A stretch of DNA of 64,000 bases, from contig JAIRBC010000024.1 in NCBI GenBank assembly GCA_022008415.1, positions 1 to 64,000 of the forward strand. Reading direction: 5' to 3'. Within the stretch, counting starts at the first letter, position 1, and every line of letters starts with the position of its first letter. The notes beneath the pieces are model-generated. The model did no database searches. It was not told the DNA's origin and was given only the letters and a program-made list of their open reading frames with translations. The DNA is from Cerina litoralis. GTDB taxonomy: Bacteria; Bacteroidota; Bacteroidia; Flavobacteriales; Flavobacteriaceae. Of the stretch, positions 17,523-27,800 are shown in pieces. Position numbers and translations under genes: made by a program.

Positions 17523-18137
17523 ATGAAAACACCCTATAAAAATATATATACCGTACTCGGGACCAATCGGTTCATAGTCATTGCCGTGGTATCCATGGCC
17601 TTGTTAAGCAGTTCGTTATCGGGAATTCTGGTATTCAAGATGTACAGCAAAGCCCTTAATAGTGCCTTTGCGGTGAATACGGACGGATCTGTGATCCCAT
17701 TAAAAATGGTCTCCCAAAGGGAAAACCTTTCCGTGGAGGTCTTGGCGCACCTGCAACTTTTCCATACCTATTTCTACAATATCGATGCCAGCAATTATGA
17801 GAAGAACCTAGAAAAGGCACTTTGGCTGGGGGACAGCTCCATCGATGCCCTGTACCGGCAGAAAAAGTCCGAAGGGCTGTATAACCGGTTGCTGCAGTAT
17901 TCCTTGATGCAACGGGTCACCTCGATAGATTCCCAGATCGATATTTCCAGGGAACCCTACTTGTTCAGCACCACCACCCGCTTTGAGATCAACCGGGGCA
18001 AGGTCGTGGATGCCTACGAACTTGTAACCACCGGAAATCTTATTCCCGTGGACCGGAATTTTCCCAACAATACCCACGGGCTGTTGATCACCGATTATTT
18101 TGAAAAATCACTTAAAAAGCTGTCAAATGAAAATTGA
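17523..18137 (+). CDS. traK: TraK-like conjugation protein (VirB8-like)
   Basis: The 204-residue protein has a short cytoplasmic start, one membrane helix (about 17-39, FIVIAVVSMALLSSSLSGILVF) and a periplasmic domain with YFYNIDASNYEKNLEKALWLGD and a C-terminal TRFEINRGKVVDAYELVTTGNLIP. Single-pass topology, size and position match TraK, the VirB8-type inner-membrane assembly factor. About 180 AT-rich bases precede it and hold only a 17-codon frame starting at 17382. Its end overlaps traM by 11 bases. Confidence 0.8.
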   Translation: MKTPYKNIYTVLGTNRFIVIAVVSMALLSSSLSGILVFKMYSKALNSAFAVNTDGSVIPLKMVSQRENLSVEVLAHLQLFHTYFYNIDASNYEKNLEKALWLGDSSIDALYRQKKSEGLYNRLLQYSLMQRVTSIDSQIDISREPYLFSTTTRFEINRGKVVDAYELVTTGNLIPVDRNFPNNTHGLLITDYFEKSLKKLSNEN

Positions 18138-19050
18138 AAAGAACAAACTGGTATTCGGATCCGTGCTGCTCGTGGTGGTCCTGTTCATCATTGGCTATAC
18201 CATGATCGTCATTTCGGATGGGGATAAAAGGGACGGATCATTGGATCGGACCGAGATCCCCAAACTAAAACAGGAGCAAAAGGACTATGACTCCAAGTTG
18301 GATGCGGTGAACGACATCAAGGATGAAAGGGAGGCCAACATTCCGAGCATGTACGATGAACGCATGCTGGATTCCACGGGCGTTTATGACCCCGATCTGA
18401 TGGACAAGGAAAAACAACGGATCGTGGACAGCATTTATAGCCAAGGGCGGATCGATTATACGGAGAACGGATACCGGGATTCCGCATCCAAGAGCTCCTG
18501 GCGCGACCGGCCATTTAAGGAAGATTCAGTTGATGTGGAAGTCAAGGAACCTATTACGGCCAAGGAGCTTGGATTGGAGCACCAGCTCTTTTTTGCCTCG
18601 GATCCAAAGCAGAATCCGACATCCTATCTCCCCAATACTTCAGATCTGATCGTAGAGGTGGACGGCGACCAGGTGCTTAAAAAGGACAGTCGGCTGCAGA
18701 TGCGGTTGCTTAAGGAAGTCCATCTAGGGAGTTCTACCGTTCCGAAGAATACCTTGGTCTATGGGATAGTGAGTTTCCAGCCGAACCGGACCTTGTTGAA
18801 AATAGAGAACATTGCCCATATACCCGTGAAGCTCCGGGCCTACGACCTACAGGACGGGCTGGAAGGTATTTATTTGGAGAACAGTATTCGGGGGGAAGTG
18901 AACACCCAGGTCGTGGGCGATATACTGGATGAGGTCAATATCACGGGGGTGCCACAGGTCAGTGGCATAACCAAGATCTTCCAGCAGCACAATAAAAGTA
19001 TCAAGGTCATGGTGGCCAATAACTATAAGCTCATTTTAAGGGCCAAGTAA
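18127..19050 (+). CDS. traM: TraM-like conjugation protein (VirB10-like)
   Basis: The 307-residue protein starts MKIEKNKLVFGSVLLVVVLF, overlapping the end of traK; this ATG is preferred to one 27 bases upstream. One membrane helix (about 9-29) is followed by a charged, disordered linker (about 35-150) and a beta-rich C-terminal domain (about 160-307) with SRLQMRLLKEVHLGSSTVPKNTLVYGIVSF. This is the TraM/VirB10 arrangement, spanning the periplasm between inner and outer membrane rings. The family is clear; the linker is shorter than in some Bacteroides TraM. Confidence 0.85.
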   Translation: MKIEKNKLVFGSVLLVVVLFIIGYTMIVISDGDKRDGSLDRTEIPKLKQEQKDYDSKLDAVNDIKDEREANIPSMYDERMLDSTGVYDPDLMDKEKQRIVDSIYSQGRIDYTENGYRDSASKSSWRDRPFKEDSVDVEVKEPITAKELGLEHQLFFASDPKQNPTSYLPNTSDLIVEVDGDQVLKKDSRLQMRLLKEVHLGSSTVPKNTLVYGIVSFQPNRTLLKIENIAHIPVKLRAYDLQDGLEGIYLENSIRGEVNTQVVGDILDEVNITGVPQVSGITKIFQQHNKSIKVMVANNYKLILRAK

Positions 19051-19184
19051 GAGAATGCACGAAAATCCAATCTATCATTAAAAATCAGTCCGTTGTGAAA
19101 TGAGCCATAACAATTCTGGATACCAACCAGAATGTTGATTGGCGAATTACATCTGACCTTTAAAAAACAAGTAAATATCAACAG

Positions 19185-20006
19185 ATGAAAAAGAGTATCA
19201 TTTTATCCGTATTTATAAGCGGTTTATTTGGCACCTATGCCCAAAATCGACCATTGGATACCATTTATGCCAACGAAAGCAAGACCGTTTCCCTTTTCTT
19301 TCCCGAACCCATCCGTCAGGGAATGACCGGGGCCGCCAATTATGCCTTCAGCTATAACCGGGAAAAGGAGCAATACTTTGGACTGTTGCAGGCGACCCCT
19401 GGGGAAGAGAGCAATCTTTTGGTGGTAAGCAACGCCGGACAGATCTACTCCTATATAGTGCGCTATGCCGAAAAAGTCGAAAAACTGAATTATTTTATTG
19501 ACGGAGCGGAAAGCATAGGGAACGAAAGAACCGGAAAGACACCGATCGTAAATATCATGGATACTTCAGCCATCAGGGATTCACTGCCAAAAAACAGGAA
19601 TTTACCGGATTATTCCAAGTTATGTGGGCAACTGCTTAAAAATCCGCGATCCTTCAATCAGATCCGTTACAACGATGGGATTACGGTGAGAATGACCAAG
19701 AGCATTTATTATTGCGATGATGTTTACATCGTATTCGAGGTCCGTAACGATTCCCAGATCGATTTCGATATCGACGACCTAAACCTATTTATGGTAAACG
19801 GCAACAAAAAGAGAAAGGCCTCCTACCAGGAACTGTTACTGCCATCGGTATTCCGGTATAATATGCCAAAAACCGTCCAAAAGGGATCAAAGATCCAATT
19901 GGTAACGGTCTATCCCAAGTTCACCATGGGTAAGAATGAACGCTTGTTGGTGAAATTGAGTGAAGCCAATGGAAGTAGGGATGTGGTTATGAGGTTGAAG
20001 AGGTAA
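19185..20006 (+). CDS. traN: TraN-like conjugation protein (VirB9-like)
   Basis: The 273-residue protein has a signal peptide (MKKSIILSVFISGLFGTYAQ) and two beta domains, with YANESKTVSLFFPEPIRQGMTGAANYAFSY near the start and IYYCDDVYIVFEVRNDSQIDFDIDDLNLFMVNGNKKRKAS in the C-terminal half. The second segment is characteristic of Bacteroides TraN, the VirB9-like outer-membrane-ring protein. It closes the tra operon. The next gene is convergent, and I see no strong terminator in the 136 bases between them. Confidence 0.85.
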   Translation: MKKSIILSVFISGLFGTYAQNRPLDTIYANESKTVSLFFPEPIRQGMTGAANYAFSYNREKEQYFGLLQATPGEESNLLVVSNAGQIYSYIVRYAEKVEKLNYFIDGAESIGNERTGKTPIVNIMDTSAIRDSLPKNRNLPDYSKLCGQLLKNPRSFNQIRYNDGITVRMTKSIYYCDDVYIVFEVRNDSQIDFDIDDLNLFMVNGNKKRKASYQELLLPSVFRYNMPKTVQKGSKIQLVTVYPKFTMGKNERLLVKLSEANGSRDVVMRLKR

Positions 20007-20142
20007 GCAGATTATTTGGAGTTGGCTTTGAAAAATGTTTCTTTAACAAATTACACTTTTACGGACACTTTTAACTATTTACAAAAGGTGCGACTTGTAA
20101 AGAGTCTATCGTTTTTTTGGACTTTAAATGAAATTTGTTTAG

Positions 20143-20973
20143 TTAAATTAGCTTAAGCATTTTAAACTCTAGCAACAATTCTTCATCCCCATCAATATGT
20201 TTCCAACCGGAGATATTCCTTAGAATTTTTTGGACATAGATATTGTATTTAGATTTTAGCCATTCAAACTTTGAAACCACTCTGGGGTCATCATTTTTCA
20301 GCCCATCTACAATGATATTTTTCAATGAATTAAGATATGGGATTAAGTCGTAGTTATGGTCGTTCAATTCATGAACAGCTTGTTCAATGTAATCAATGTA
20401 GTAGTATCCATCTTCATCTTGAGCTAAACAATTCATAACACTTTCCATTTCATCATCACTTGAGTTTATCCTTAGAGGAAAGGATTTTGCAATTTCAAGA
20501 ATATCGGCGTTCAGTATTATCCTAGGAAATTGAGCAAAATCCTTTTCGAGTTTGTATGCTTCGTTTAATGCTGGTCCAAATACATGTTTCCTTGTATGAA
20601 CCAATTTACCGACGGAGATACCTCCACGTGTGAGATAACCTCGATGTGCAAACTCCAACGCTATATGCAGTAAATCTATTAAAGCGTAAAAAACTCCGCT
20701 TTCTTCCTGCATTTTAAAAGAAATCACTATCGAGTCTGAAAATTGCGTGACTATTTTTGATTTTACTATACTCTTCGGCTCTTTGAGAATTTTTCTTGAA
20801 AGGTTAATAATGTCCTTAATGTCCAATATTTTGTCTGGAACATCTTTACCATGAGAACCAATTGTTGAGTCAATATGGTTTTTAAAACCAAGAATATCGA
20901 TGAAGCAGCATATCCGATATTCATACATTGTGAGTGAGAATCCTTTATTTGAACTTTTAACTGGAATGTTCAT
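20143..20973 (-). CDS. Class III nucleotide-cyclase-like protein, third gene of a putative defence operon
   Basis: The 276-residue protein resembles adenylate/guanylate-cyclase folds. FIDILGF (D26) sits where the first metal-binding Asp of class III cyclases lies, FSDSIVISF (D80) where the second lies, and TRGGISVGKLVH followed by FGPALNEAYKLE matches the following strands and helix. This small single-domain family occurs widely, usually unannotated. Real cyclase activity, as in Pycsar-type defence, is possible but unproven; substrate-determining residues cannot be assigned. An alternative start at residue 16 (MYEYRICCF) is plausible. It begins 14 bases after the SEC-C gene stop and is surely co-transcribed with it. 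Confidence 0.6.
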   Translation of the reverse strand: MNIPVKSSNKGFSLTMYEYRICCFIDILGFKNHIDSTIGSHGKDVPDKILDIKDIINLSRKILKEPKSIVKSKIVTQFSDSIVISFKMQEESGVFYALIDLLHIALEFAHRGYLTRGGISVGKLVHTRKHVFGPALNEAYKLEKDFAQFPRIILNADILEIAKSFPLRINSSDDEMESVMNCLAQDEDGYYYIDYIEQAVHELNDHNYDLIPYLNSLKNIIVDGLKNDDPRVVSKFEWLKSKYNIYVQKILRNISGWKHIDGDEELLLEFKMLKLI

Positions 20974-20987
20974 CTAATTTAAAAACT

Positions 20988-23900
20988 TTAAAGTATAATA
21001 TCTCGTTGAAGTTCTCTAAATGAGTATGTGTTCAGAGATGGCTTTTTAATAATTGTTGCAGGAAGAAAATTTGAGGTGATAATTATAGATTCTATAGAAT
21101 ATTTCTTAGTCAATTTTAATTTTGAACGTACCTGATTGTTATTAAGCTTCAACCACTTGTCACGCTTAATGTGTTTTCTTATTAATCCCTTTTCCTCATC
21201 TCCTTCTTTGCCAAAGTATTTCATGATTTCTGTATGGTATTCATAAGGCAGCTTTGATTGGACCGTATTTTTACACTCTATTGAATAGATTATTTTTTTT
21301 GAGTGATTAATTCCGAGTATATCTATATCACCATAATTCTCATCTGCATTGAAAAAGCCTTTGGGTTTTATCCATTTATCTTTCCCAACAACTTCTAAGT
21401 TAGAATTAGTCTTCAACCAATCATGTACTTCTTCATTGAATTCTGCACCTTTTTGGACCAATCTTTTGGCAATTAAATTGTCAATGTTTTGTGAATTTTC
21501 AGTCTTTAAAGTTGCATCATAAAAGCTATGTAATAGATTGGAGACAGAATTGAGCATGTGCCTTGCTCCCCATGCATAATAAACCTTTTGACCTTCTTTA
21601 AGTTCAATAAGTGGTCTATTTAAATAGGAAAATTTCCTATTATACCTCCAAGGATAATACTCTTCTTTTCGCTCTCCGGTTGGAAAGTTTAAAACCCCAT
21701 TTCTGCTTTTTGAAGCCATTACTTTTATAAAAGCCTTCATTGTTGGCTTGTCAAATTCTTTTGACGTTTTACTGAAAAATTCTTCAGCGCTAACCTTACA
21801 AAATGAAGTTCCTTTTAGTAAGCAATACTCACATAGAAATTCTCCTATGTTATAAACATCGAACAAACTAATTCCCCAATCTTTAAGAAATCCGATAACA
21901 ATTTCCTCAATATCCTTTTTGCCAGTTTCCGTTAAATCCTTTTCCTCCTGAATGTTTGTTTTAATTATTTCTCTTTCATAGAAATTGTCTTCAAAATTCT
22001 CTAAATGTGAGTCAAAATCATCGCCATACATGACACTAGTTAATGTATCATTGAATGCATCCAACGACTCTTTCTCTATTCCGACTCTTCCAGATGGTAA
22101 TATGTAAATTCTCGGGTTTTGGAAACCATACCTTATCTCGTCGCTAAGCAGGGCATAATTATTTACTTGGGATAGATAGGACAAAATCAAATCTAACTCT
22201 TCTTTATTGGGAGATTTATTTCCTGTAGGGTTTTCAGCTATAACAAACTCAATCAAGATTCTATAAATCAGAGAGGTTTCAATATGTTCCTTTTCAGAAT
22301 CATAAAACTCTTTTCTTACATCTACATATTTATCGTAGCACAAGAGTCGAGCGGGATAATAGACATGGCGAAAAAACTTATTTTGAATTAACGATTCATG
22401 CTTTTTGATAATATAAGGTAGAAGGTCTGATATGTTAAACTCTTTAATTAAACAAATAGCCCTTTCTAGATGTAGAAATGAAAGTTCATTTAAGAAATTG
22501 TTTTTATTTAATTCTATAGTCTTTTCAGAAACCTCTTTGCCATACCATTTTAGTTGATTTTCAAGTATAAATGACCTTTCTGCCTTTTGCAAAAATCTGG
22601 GTTCTTCAATATCAATATTCGCTAATAGCATACCATGTCTATACCCGCCAGTTGGCATTAAAATCATTTTTTTATTGCCCTGGGGTATATGAGTATTGAT
22701 AATCTTATTTCTGGCAGAGATACTGATTTTTTGACTTTTTCCAGCTTTATTCATAAAGTCACTTAGTACATCAATTATAAATGCTACTAAAATTCTTTCC
22801 CCTTCATTATTGGCAGTGCTTAAAGAATCAATTAATTCGAAAGGTATTTTAAAGTTGATTGTGGCCGTTTTTAAATCGAGTGAATATGAAAATTTTACTC
22901 GCTCATTTTTCAGCTCGGATAAAGATTTAAGCTCATAAATCTTTTTATCCAATTCGATTATTAGCCGAATAGGTGCATTAACTTCAGGCATAAAATTCTT
23001 GAGCGAAGGTTGAATTTCATTTAGCCAATAAAAAATTGCGTTTATATAGGTGTTAGCCTTTTTATCAATTCCCTTCTTGGCATTTATCCAAATTGGGAAT
23101 GTATAGCTCAACAAGCATTCACGGATATGGCCGTGGACAAATTCATATGATATGTAAACGGGTATATTATCATCTTTTTTAATACAAGGTAGAAAACCCA
23201 ATGTTTCATTGAAGAAAATAGGAATTCCAATTTCATCGATTTTTTCCAATCCCTTCCTTTTTACACTACCCTCTGTCGATAAATCAAAAATCATACTACT
23301 AGGCATGGTATCATCAGGATGTTTGAAGGAGTGGTGGTAGCGCATGTACCAATCCATTTTTGATAGATGATTGTTGAAATTCGTGAACAGGTCATTCTTG
23401 GAAACGGCTTCGTATTGCTTAGCATATTTCCATAAGGTTAGAGTGTCAAAATCCCATAAATTGATCAAAACTTGAAAAGAAGACATGAACATACAGAGTG
23501 CTGAATCTGATTTAGAATTATTCCCTAAACCAAAAATGGTTTTTTTCAACATTCTATATTTTTGAAATAATAACAGTAAAAATATTTTGTAATCCGGATG
23601 AGTTTTTTTGACATCTAAAATCAGTTCATTACTAAACTTAGTGATGTTATCAATATCTTTAACTGAGTATTTCTCAGACTCTGACTCATTGATGAAAATA
23701 GCCAGCGCTAACTTATTTTCATCGATTTGGTACATCTCAGTATATACAAGGTAGGAGCTGTTATTTTTCGTTATACTACCTAAGTGCATCTCTTTTCTTT
23801 TCCAACCACACCTATGAAGTAAAGTAAAAGCTACATCAGATTGTTGTTCGGCAAAGATTGGTAAGAGTTTATCCAAGCACTGATACTCCTTGGCTTTTGA

Positions 23901-24785
23901 AATTATGAACTCATTTAAACAAAATAACTCGGCTGTCGGTAAAATCAAATAGTATAATTCTCCTATTTTAAGGAATGGTTTAGCCAACAAAGGACTTTCC
24001 TCATTTTCATAATCAAAATAGTCATGTAGTGGCTCTTGACATACAAATTGATTAATACTAGTGTTGCCGATACCCAATTTTTTACAAATCTCATTGATTT
24101 CTTCTTGAGTATAAACAAAAAGACTTGAGTTTTCTTGGATTAGATGCTTACTTGGTAAATATATCAGGTTACTTTCAATTTCCTCGAACATCCTATGAGT
24201 GTGACCCAATTCTTTTGCAATTGTATTATGGATGTCCAAAATAAAAAGGCTACCATTAACTACGTCTCTTGTAAATTCTTTGGAAAAGATCGGAGAAAGA
24301 CATGCGTTTAAAAGTGTTTGTACTACGTTACATGTGTCATTAGCAATTCCACTATAAACAACATTATTGCCATTAACGAAAATTAGATTTTCCGTAAAAA
24401 AACCTTCTGCGGGATCTTCAAATACATGATTGGGGTATTCTTCAGTCAGTAATTTTCCAAATTCTTCTAAACTCCACTTGTCATTTTCAGGTAAATCATT
24501 TGACGAAAGAATATTGTGTACCAGTAATTCTAATCTAACGTTTTTTGTATGGTTTTGAGGTAGTGTTTGTAAGTAGGCTATAACCTTTAAAGTCTCTCTA
24601 TAGTTGTTATTTTTAATGAATTCATCAGTCTTGTTATAATCCTTATTTCTTATTTCGTCTTGGAATAGTTTTTGAAATTCAGCAACATTAAAAGGTGGTT
24701 CATCGTCAATCTCTTTTTTAAGACAACACTTTTTATATTTCAATCCACTACCACATGGACATTTTTGATTCCGACCTGTCTTCAT
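20988..24785 (-). CDS. SEC-C zinc-motif protein with C-terminal PD-(D/E)xK nuclease domain
   Basis: The 1265-residue protein opens with a SEC-C zinc motif, CPCGSGLKYKKCC (C9, C11, C20, C21). The long middle (about 60-1080) has no motif I recognise and looks alpha/beta. The C-terminal part carries a restriction-type core: GDIDILGI (D1153 or D1155), then YSIECKN (E1170, K1172), a canonical D-x(n)-ExK, preceded by an AEFNEEVHDWLK helix. A DNA-cleaving role is inferred. SEC-C motifs occur in SecA and many unrelated proteins and give no function alone. It lies between an NTPase and a cyclase-like gene on the same strand, with gaps of 66 and 14 bases. Confidence 0.7.
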   Translation of the reverse strand: MKTGRNQKCPCGSGLKYKKCCLKKEIDDEPPFNVAEFQKLFQDEIRNKDYNKTDEFIKNNNYRETLKVIAYLQTLPQNHTKNVRLELLVHNILSSNDLPENDKWSLEEFGKLLTEEYPNHVFEDPAEGFFTENLIFVNGNNVVYSGIANDTCNVVQTLLNACLSPIFSKEFTRDVVNGSLFILDIHNTIAKELGHTHRMFEEIESNLIYLPSKHLIQENSSLFVYTQEEINEICKKLGIGNTSINQFVCQEPLHDYFDYENEESPLLAKPFLKIGELYYLILPTAELFCLNEFIISKAKEYQCLDKLLPIFAEQQSDVAFTLLHRCGWKRKEMHLGSITKNNSSYLVYTEMYQIDENKLALAIFINESESEKYSVKDIDNITKFSNELILDVKKTHPDYKIFLLLLFQKYRMLKKTIFGLGNNSKSDSALCMFMSSFQVLINLWDFDTLTLWKYAKQYEAVSKNDLFTNFNNHLSKMDWYMRYHHSFKHPDDTMPSSMIFDLSTEGSVKRKGLEKIDEIGIPIFFNETLGFLPCIKKDDNIPVYISYEFVHGHIRECLLSYTFPIWINAKKGIDKKANTYINAIFYWLNEIQPSLKNFMPEVNAPIRLIIELDKKIYELKSLSELKNERVKFSYSLDLKTATINFKIPFELIDSLSTANNEGERILVAFIIDVLSDFMNKAGKSQKISISARNKIINTHIPQGNKKMILMPTGGYRHGMLLANIDIEEPRFLQKAERSFILENQLKWYGKEVSEKTIELNKNNFLNELSFLHLERAICLIKEFNISDLLPYIIKKHESLIQNKFFRHVYYPARLLCYDKYVDVRKEFYDSEKEHIETSLIYRILIEFVIAENPTGNKSPNKEELDLILSYLSQVNNYALLSDEIRYGFQNPRIYILPSGRVGIEKESLDAFNDTLTSVMYGDDFDSHLENFEDNFYEREIIKTNIQEEKDLTETGKKDIEEIVIGFLKDWGISLFDVYNIGEFLCEYCLLKGTSFCKVSAEEFFSKTSKEFDKPTMKAFIKVMASKSRNGVLNFPTGERKEEYYPWRYNRKFSYLNRPLIELKEGQKVYYAWGARHMLNSVSNLLHSFYDATLKTENSQNIDNLIAKRLVQKGAEFNEEVHDWLKTNSNLEVVGKDKWIKPKGFFNADENYGDIDILGINHSKKIIYSIECKNTVQSKLPYEYHTEIMKYFGKEGDEEKGLIRKHIKRDKWLKLNNNQVRSKLKLTKKYSIESIIITSNFLPATIIKKPSLNTYSFRELQRDIIL

Positions 24786-24851
24786 TAGTATTAATGCCTG
24801 CTTAGAACGTAAAAGTTTGAATTAAATGTTTGACAATTGTTTATTTGAACT

Positions 24852-27800
24852 TTAAAAACCCGTTTTATATACAAAGACATTCTCACGTATAAGATAGGCT
24901 TCGGTAGAACCCATATCAATCATCACCCCAAGTATGCCCAAAAATGCGTTGACCAAATCTTGTCTTTCTTTGATGATATCTATATGATTGGCAAACAATT
25001 TCTTAATCATCACTTTACCATCTTTACCCAATAAGTCATCTTTCGTATCAGGGTTTTCTTTGGTTAGCTTCTCCAGAAGCAAAAGACCTTCTGGGAGGAA
25101 CTCCTTCTCGCCAAAGGTTGAGAAAACGGAAAGAATTGCGGAAAGATTTTTGGCACCAAAGTATTCGGCCATATTGAGATACTGTGTCTTATAGGTCAAA
25201 AAGCCATTCCAATCTTCCATTTTTTTCAGAAATTGGTTATTGAGTAATAATTTACCACTGAAATAATATTTCCCTTTTTCCTTTAGCCTATCAAATATAT
25301 AGTCCCACAACTGCCAGAATCGTGTGCCATATTTTTGAAGTTCTTCTGCGGTTTTGTCCGTTACTACATCGTACATTATGGTGACGCAAAAATCTAATGC
25401 ACCAGATATGAATTTGTACAAGTCATTAATATCATCTGAATTTCTAATCTTATCCTTTAAGAAAGTTGACATTAAAGTGTCTATTGATTTTTTGCCATAG
25501 TCAAGACTATCACTATAAAGCCATAATTCCCCGAGAAACAATTGCATATCTATTTGAGAAGTAAAATCGAAGTGCTGTCTTGTGTTTCTCCACGTATCAC
25601 CTTCAGATGTTTGATGTAGCTCCACATATTCACTAAAAACTTTGACCACATAATCAGCTTGAACCGGCGTACAATTTTCTGTGGGTATCATTAGCATTGC
25701 TCTAATAAGAAAATGTTTTTCGTGGGAATTGAAATTAATTGTATTAATATCAATCACTTTTGGCGATTCCAAGCAAGCTGTAATAAATTCTTCAAAGGAC
25801 TTCTCGTATTCTGTTGCATCCTCTTTTGTTGGCCTGTATGGCCTTGGATTTTCTTTTTCAAATTTTGCAAAAGCGATTACCATTTTTCTCAAGTTGCTTG
25901 CCATTTCTGAGCAATTTTCAGAAAATTCTTTTCTGAAGTACATTAAAAATTGCCTTAAGTAGTAATCGTCCAATGGGCATAATACAAGTTTCCCAAGCAG
26001 TAACTTGTAATTCAGTGATTCTTCTACTGAACTGGCGTATTTGTCCAGCAAGTGAATAGAGTGTAGTATAGGCTTCTTCTCCAGCACACTATAATTCATA
26101 CTCAAACTATAGTCTCGATTGTACTTGTCTTTCACCAATGCGTCTACGGCCCTATACATTGTGGCGAAGCACCAGGAAATTTGATTTGTATTCAATTCAT
26201 CGGCAAATGAATCGAGTCCAACTTTGGCAAGGGTCGCGGGCATATCAAACATTCCAATTTGGAAATCCGATGCCGAATAGTTATTGTATATTTCCAGCCA
26301 TTGTTGAAATGTGATCTCACCTTTTTTCTCTATGGTTTTCAACAGAAGATTGCTTTGACCTGCATCCAAGTGGTTATCCTTAAAATCGTCTTCAATTGCC
26401 TTAATAGTTCCGGCAATTTCCTTTGGATAAGATGGCCTTAATTCAACAGTACCGGCCTCCTCGTTTACTTTTCCAGTTTTGAATTTGCGAGCATCCATTT
26501 CGGTAACGGTTTTTATCCATAAATGGTCATCCGGATAATCATTGTAAAATCTATCAAAAATCCCAGATAAGCCTTCGTTGAATTCACCAATATTAAACTG
26601 ATATGGGATTAGAAAAGCCCTTAATCCTTGATAGTATTTTCTGCGGTGGGGCAAAGCATTGGATTCCATTCTTTTTTTTTGTGCGTGGGATATCTTACTA
26701 TCTTGGGGCGCCATACTCTGGAGTTCACTTATTGCCCTTTGCAAGTCCCACTCATAAAATTGTCTCTGCCCGAAAATTGGCAGTATGTCCTTAGTAAAAG
26801 CTTTGGGGTGCGCCATAAAAACACTCGCAATTACCGAGATTGGTGCAACATTGTTGGAAAGTTGAAGGATGTATTTATAGTGTTCCGCCAACAGTCTTTT
26901 GGTTATTTCTTCCTCAACGCTAGCCAGCTGCAGCAGATACCGTTCCATTGACATCAATATAGATTCGATAAGCGAATGTACTTGCGTGCCCAACCCTCTA
27001 TAGGCAATCCATAAATCCAAATCTCCATAAATCACTCTTTCTCCACCATCTTCAAAACGCAAGGTTAATTGCTCCAAAGGGTTTTCCTTACCATATTTAG
27101 AACCCATAAGGTAATCAACTGAGTAATTGATAAAATCAATTACAAAGGCAATAGCTTCAACCGGCTTTGTTGCAAATAGTGTTGTAACAAAGGTTTTGTA
27201 AATCCCTGATGGATAATATTCAAACTTGGAATCTGCTATACCCCAAGATTCTTCTTTCTTGGGCCTTGGTTCTGGGAAAAAACTGGATATTCTTCTATGT
27301 CCTCCTATTTTCACTTCTTTGACCTCTTCCCTAGGTTGTTCTTTCCAGTTCGTTTCTGTCAGTGAAGCAAGCAACTCTGAGTGTTCCTTGACCAAAATTT
27401 GGTTTCGTATTCCGCCAAGGGCTATTTTAATTGCTATATCATAAAATTGTTGTAAACGCCAAGGCACATCTTTTTGAGTATTCGCTCTGTTTAAGAAAGC
27501 TTCGATTTCTGATTTGGCATGAGGTGTCAGTCCAAAAAGAAGATATATCAATTGCTGTATTGTATACTTATCACGGGACACCTTATTTAACCAAAAATCA
27601 TCCCCAGCTTCTATTTGGTCGATAAACTCAAGTACTATACTCTTACAAGCATCAATTCCTTTTTCGGATAAATTACTAGAATCTAAAATGTATCGGAGTT
27701 CCCAATCCATTAAAAGCAAAAAGATGGATTCGCGAAGATGGGATATTGCACTAAGGTTTTCAGCTATGAATAGTAGCAACTCTTTCCAAACATCACCAAT

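Noticed and set aside
20988-24785. SecA-related export chaperone, based on the SEC-C motif
   Set aside because: SEC-C motifs occur in many unrelated proteins; no SecA motor motifs are present and the C-terminus is nuclease-like.
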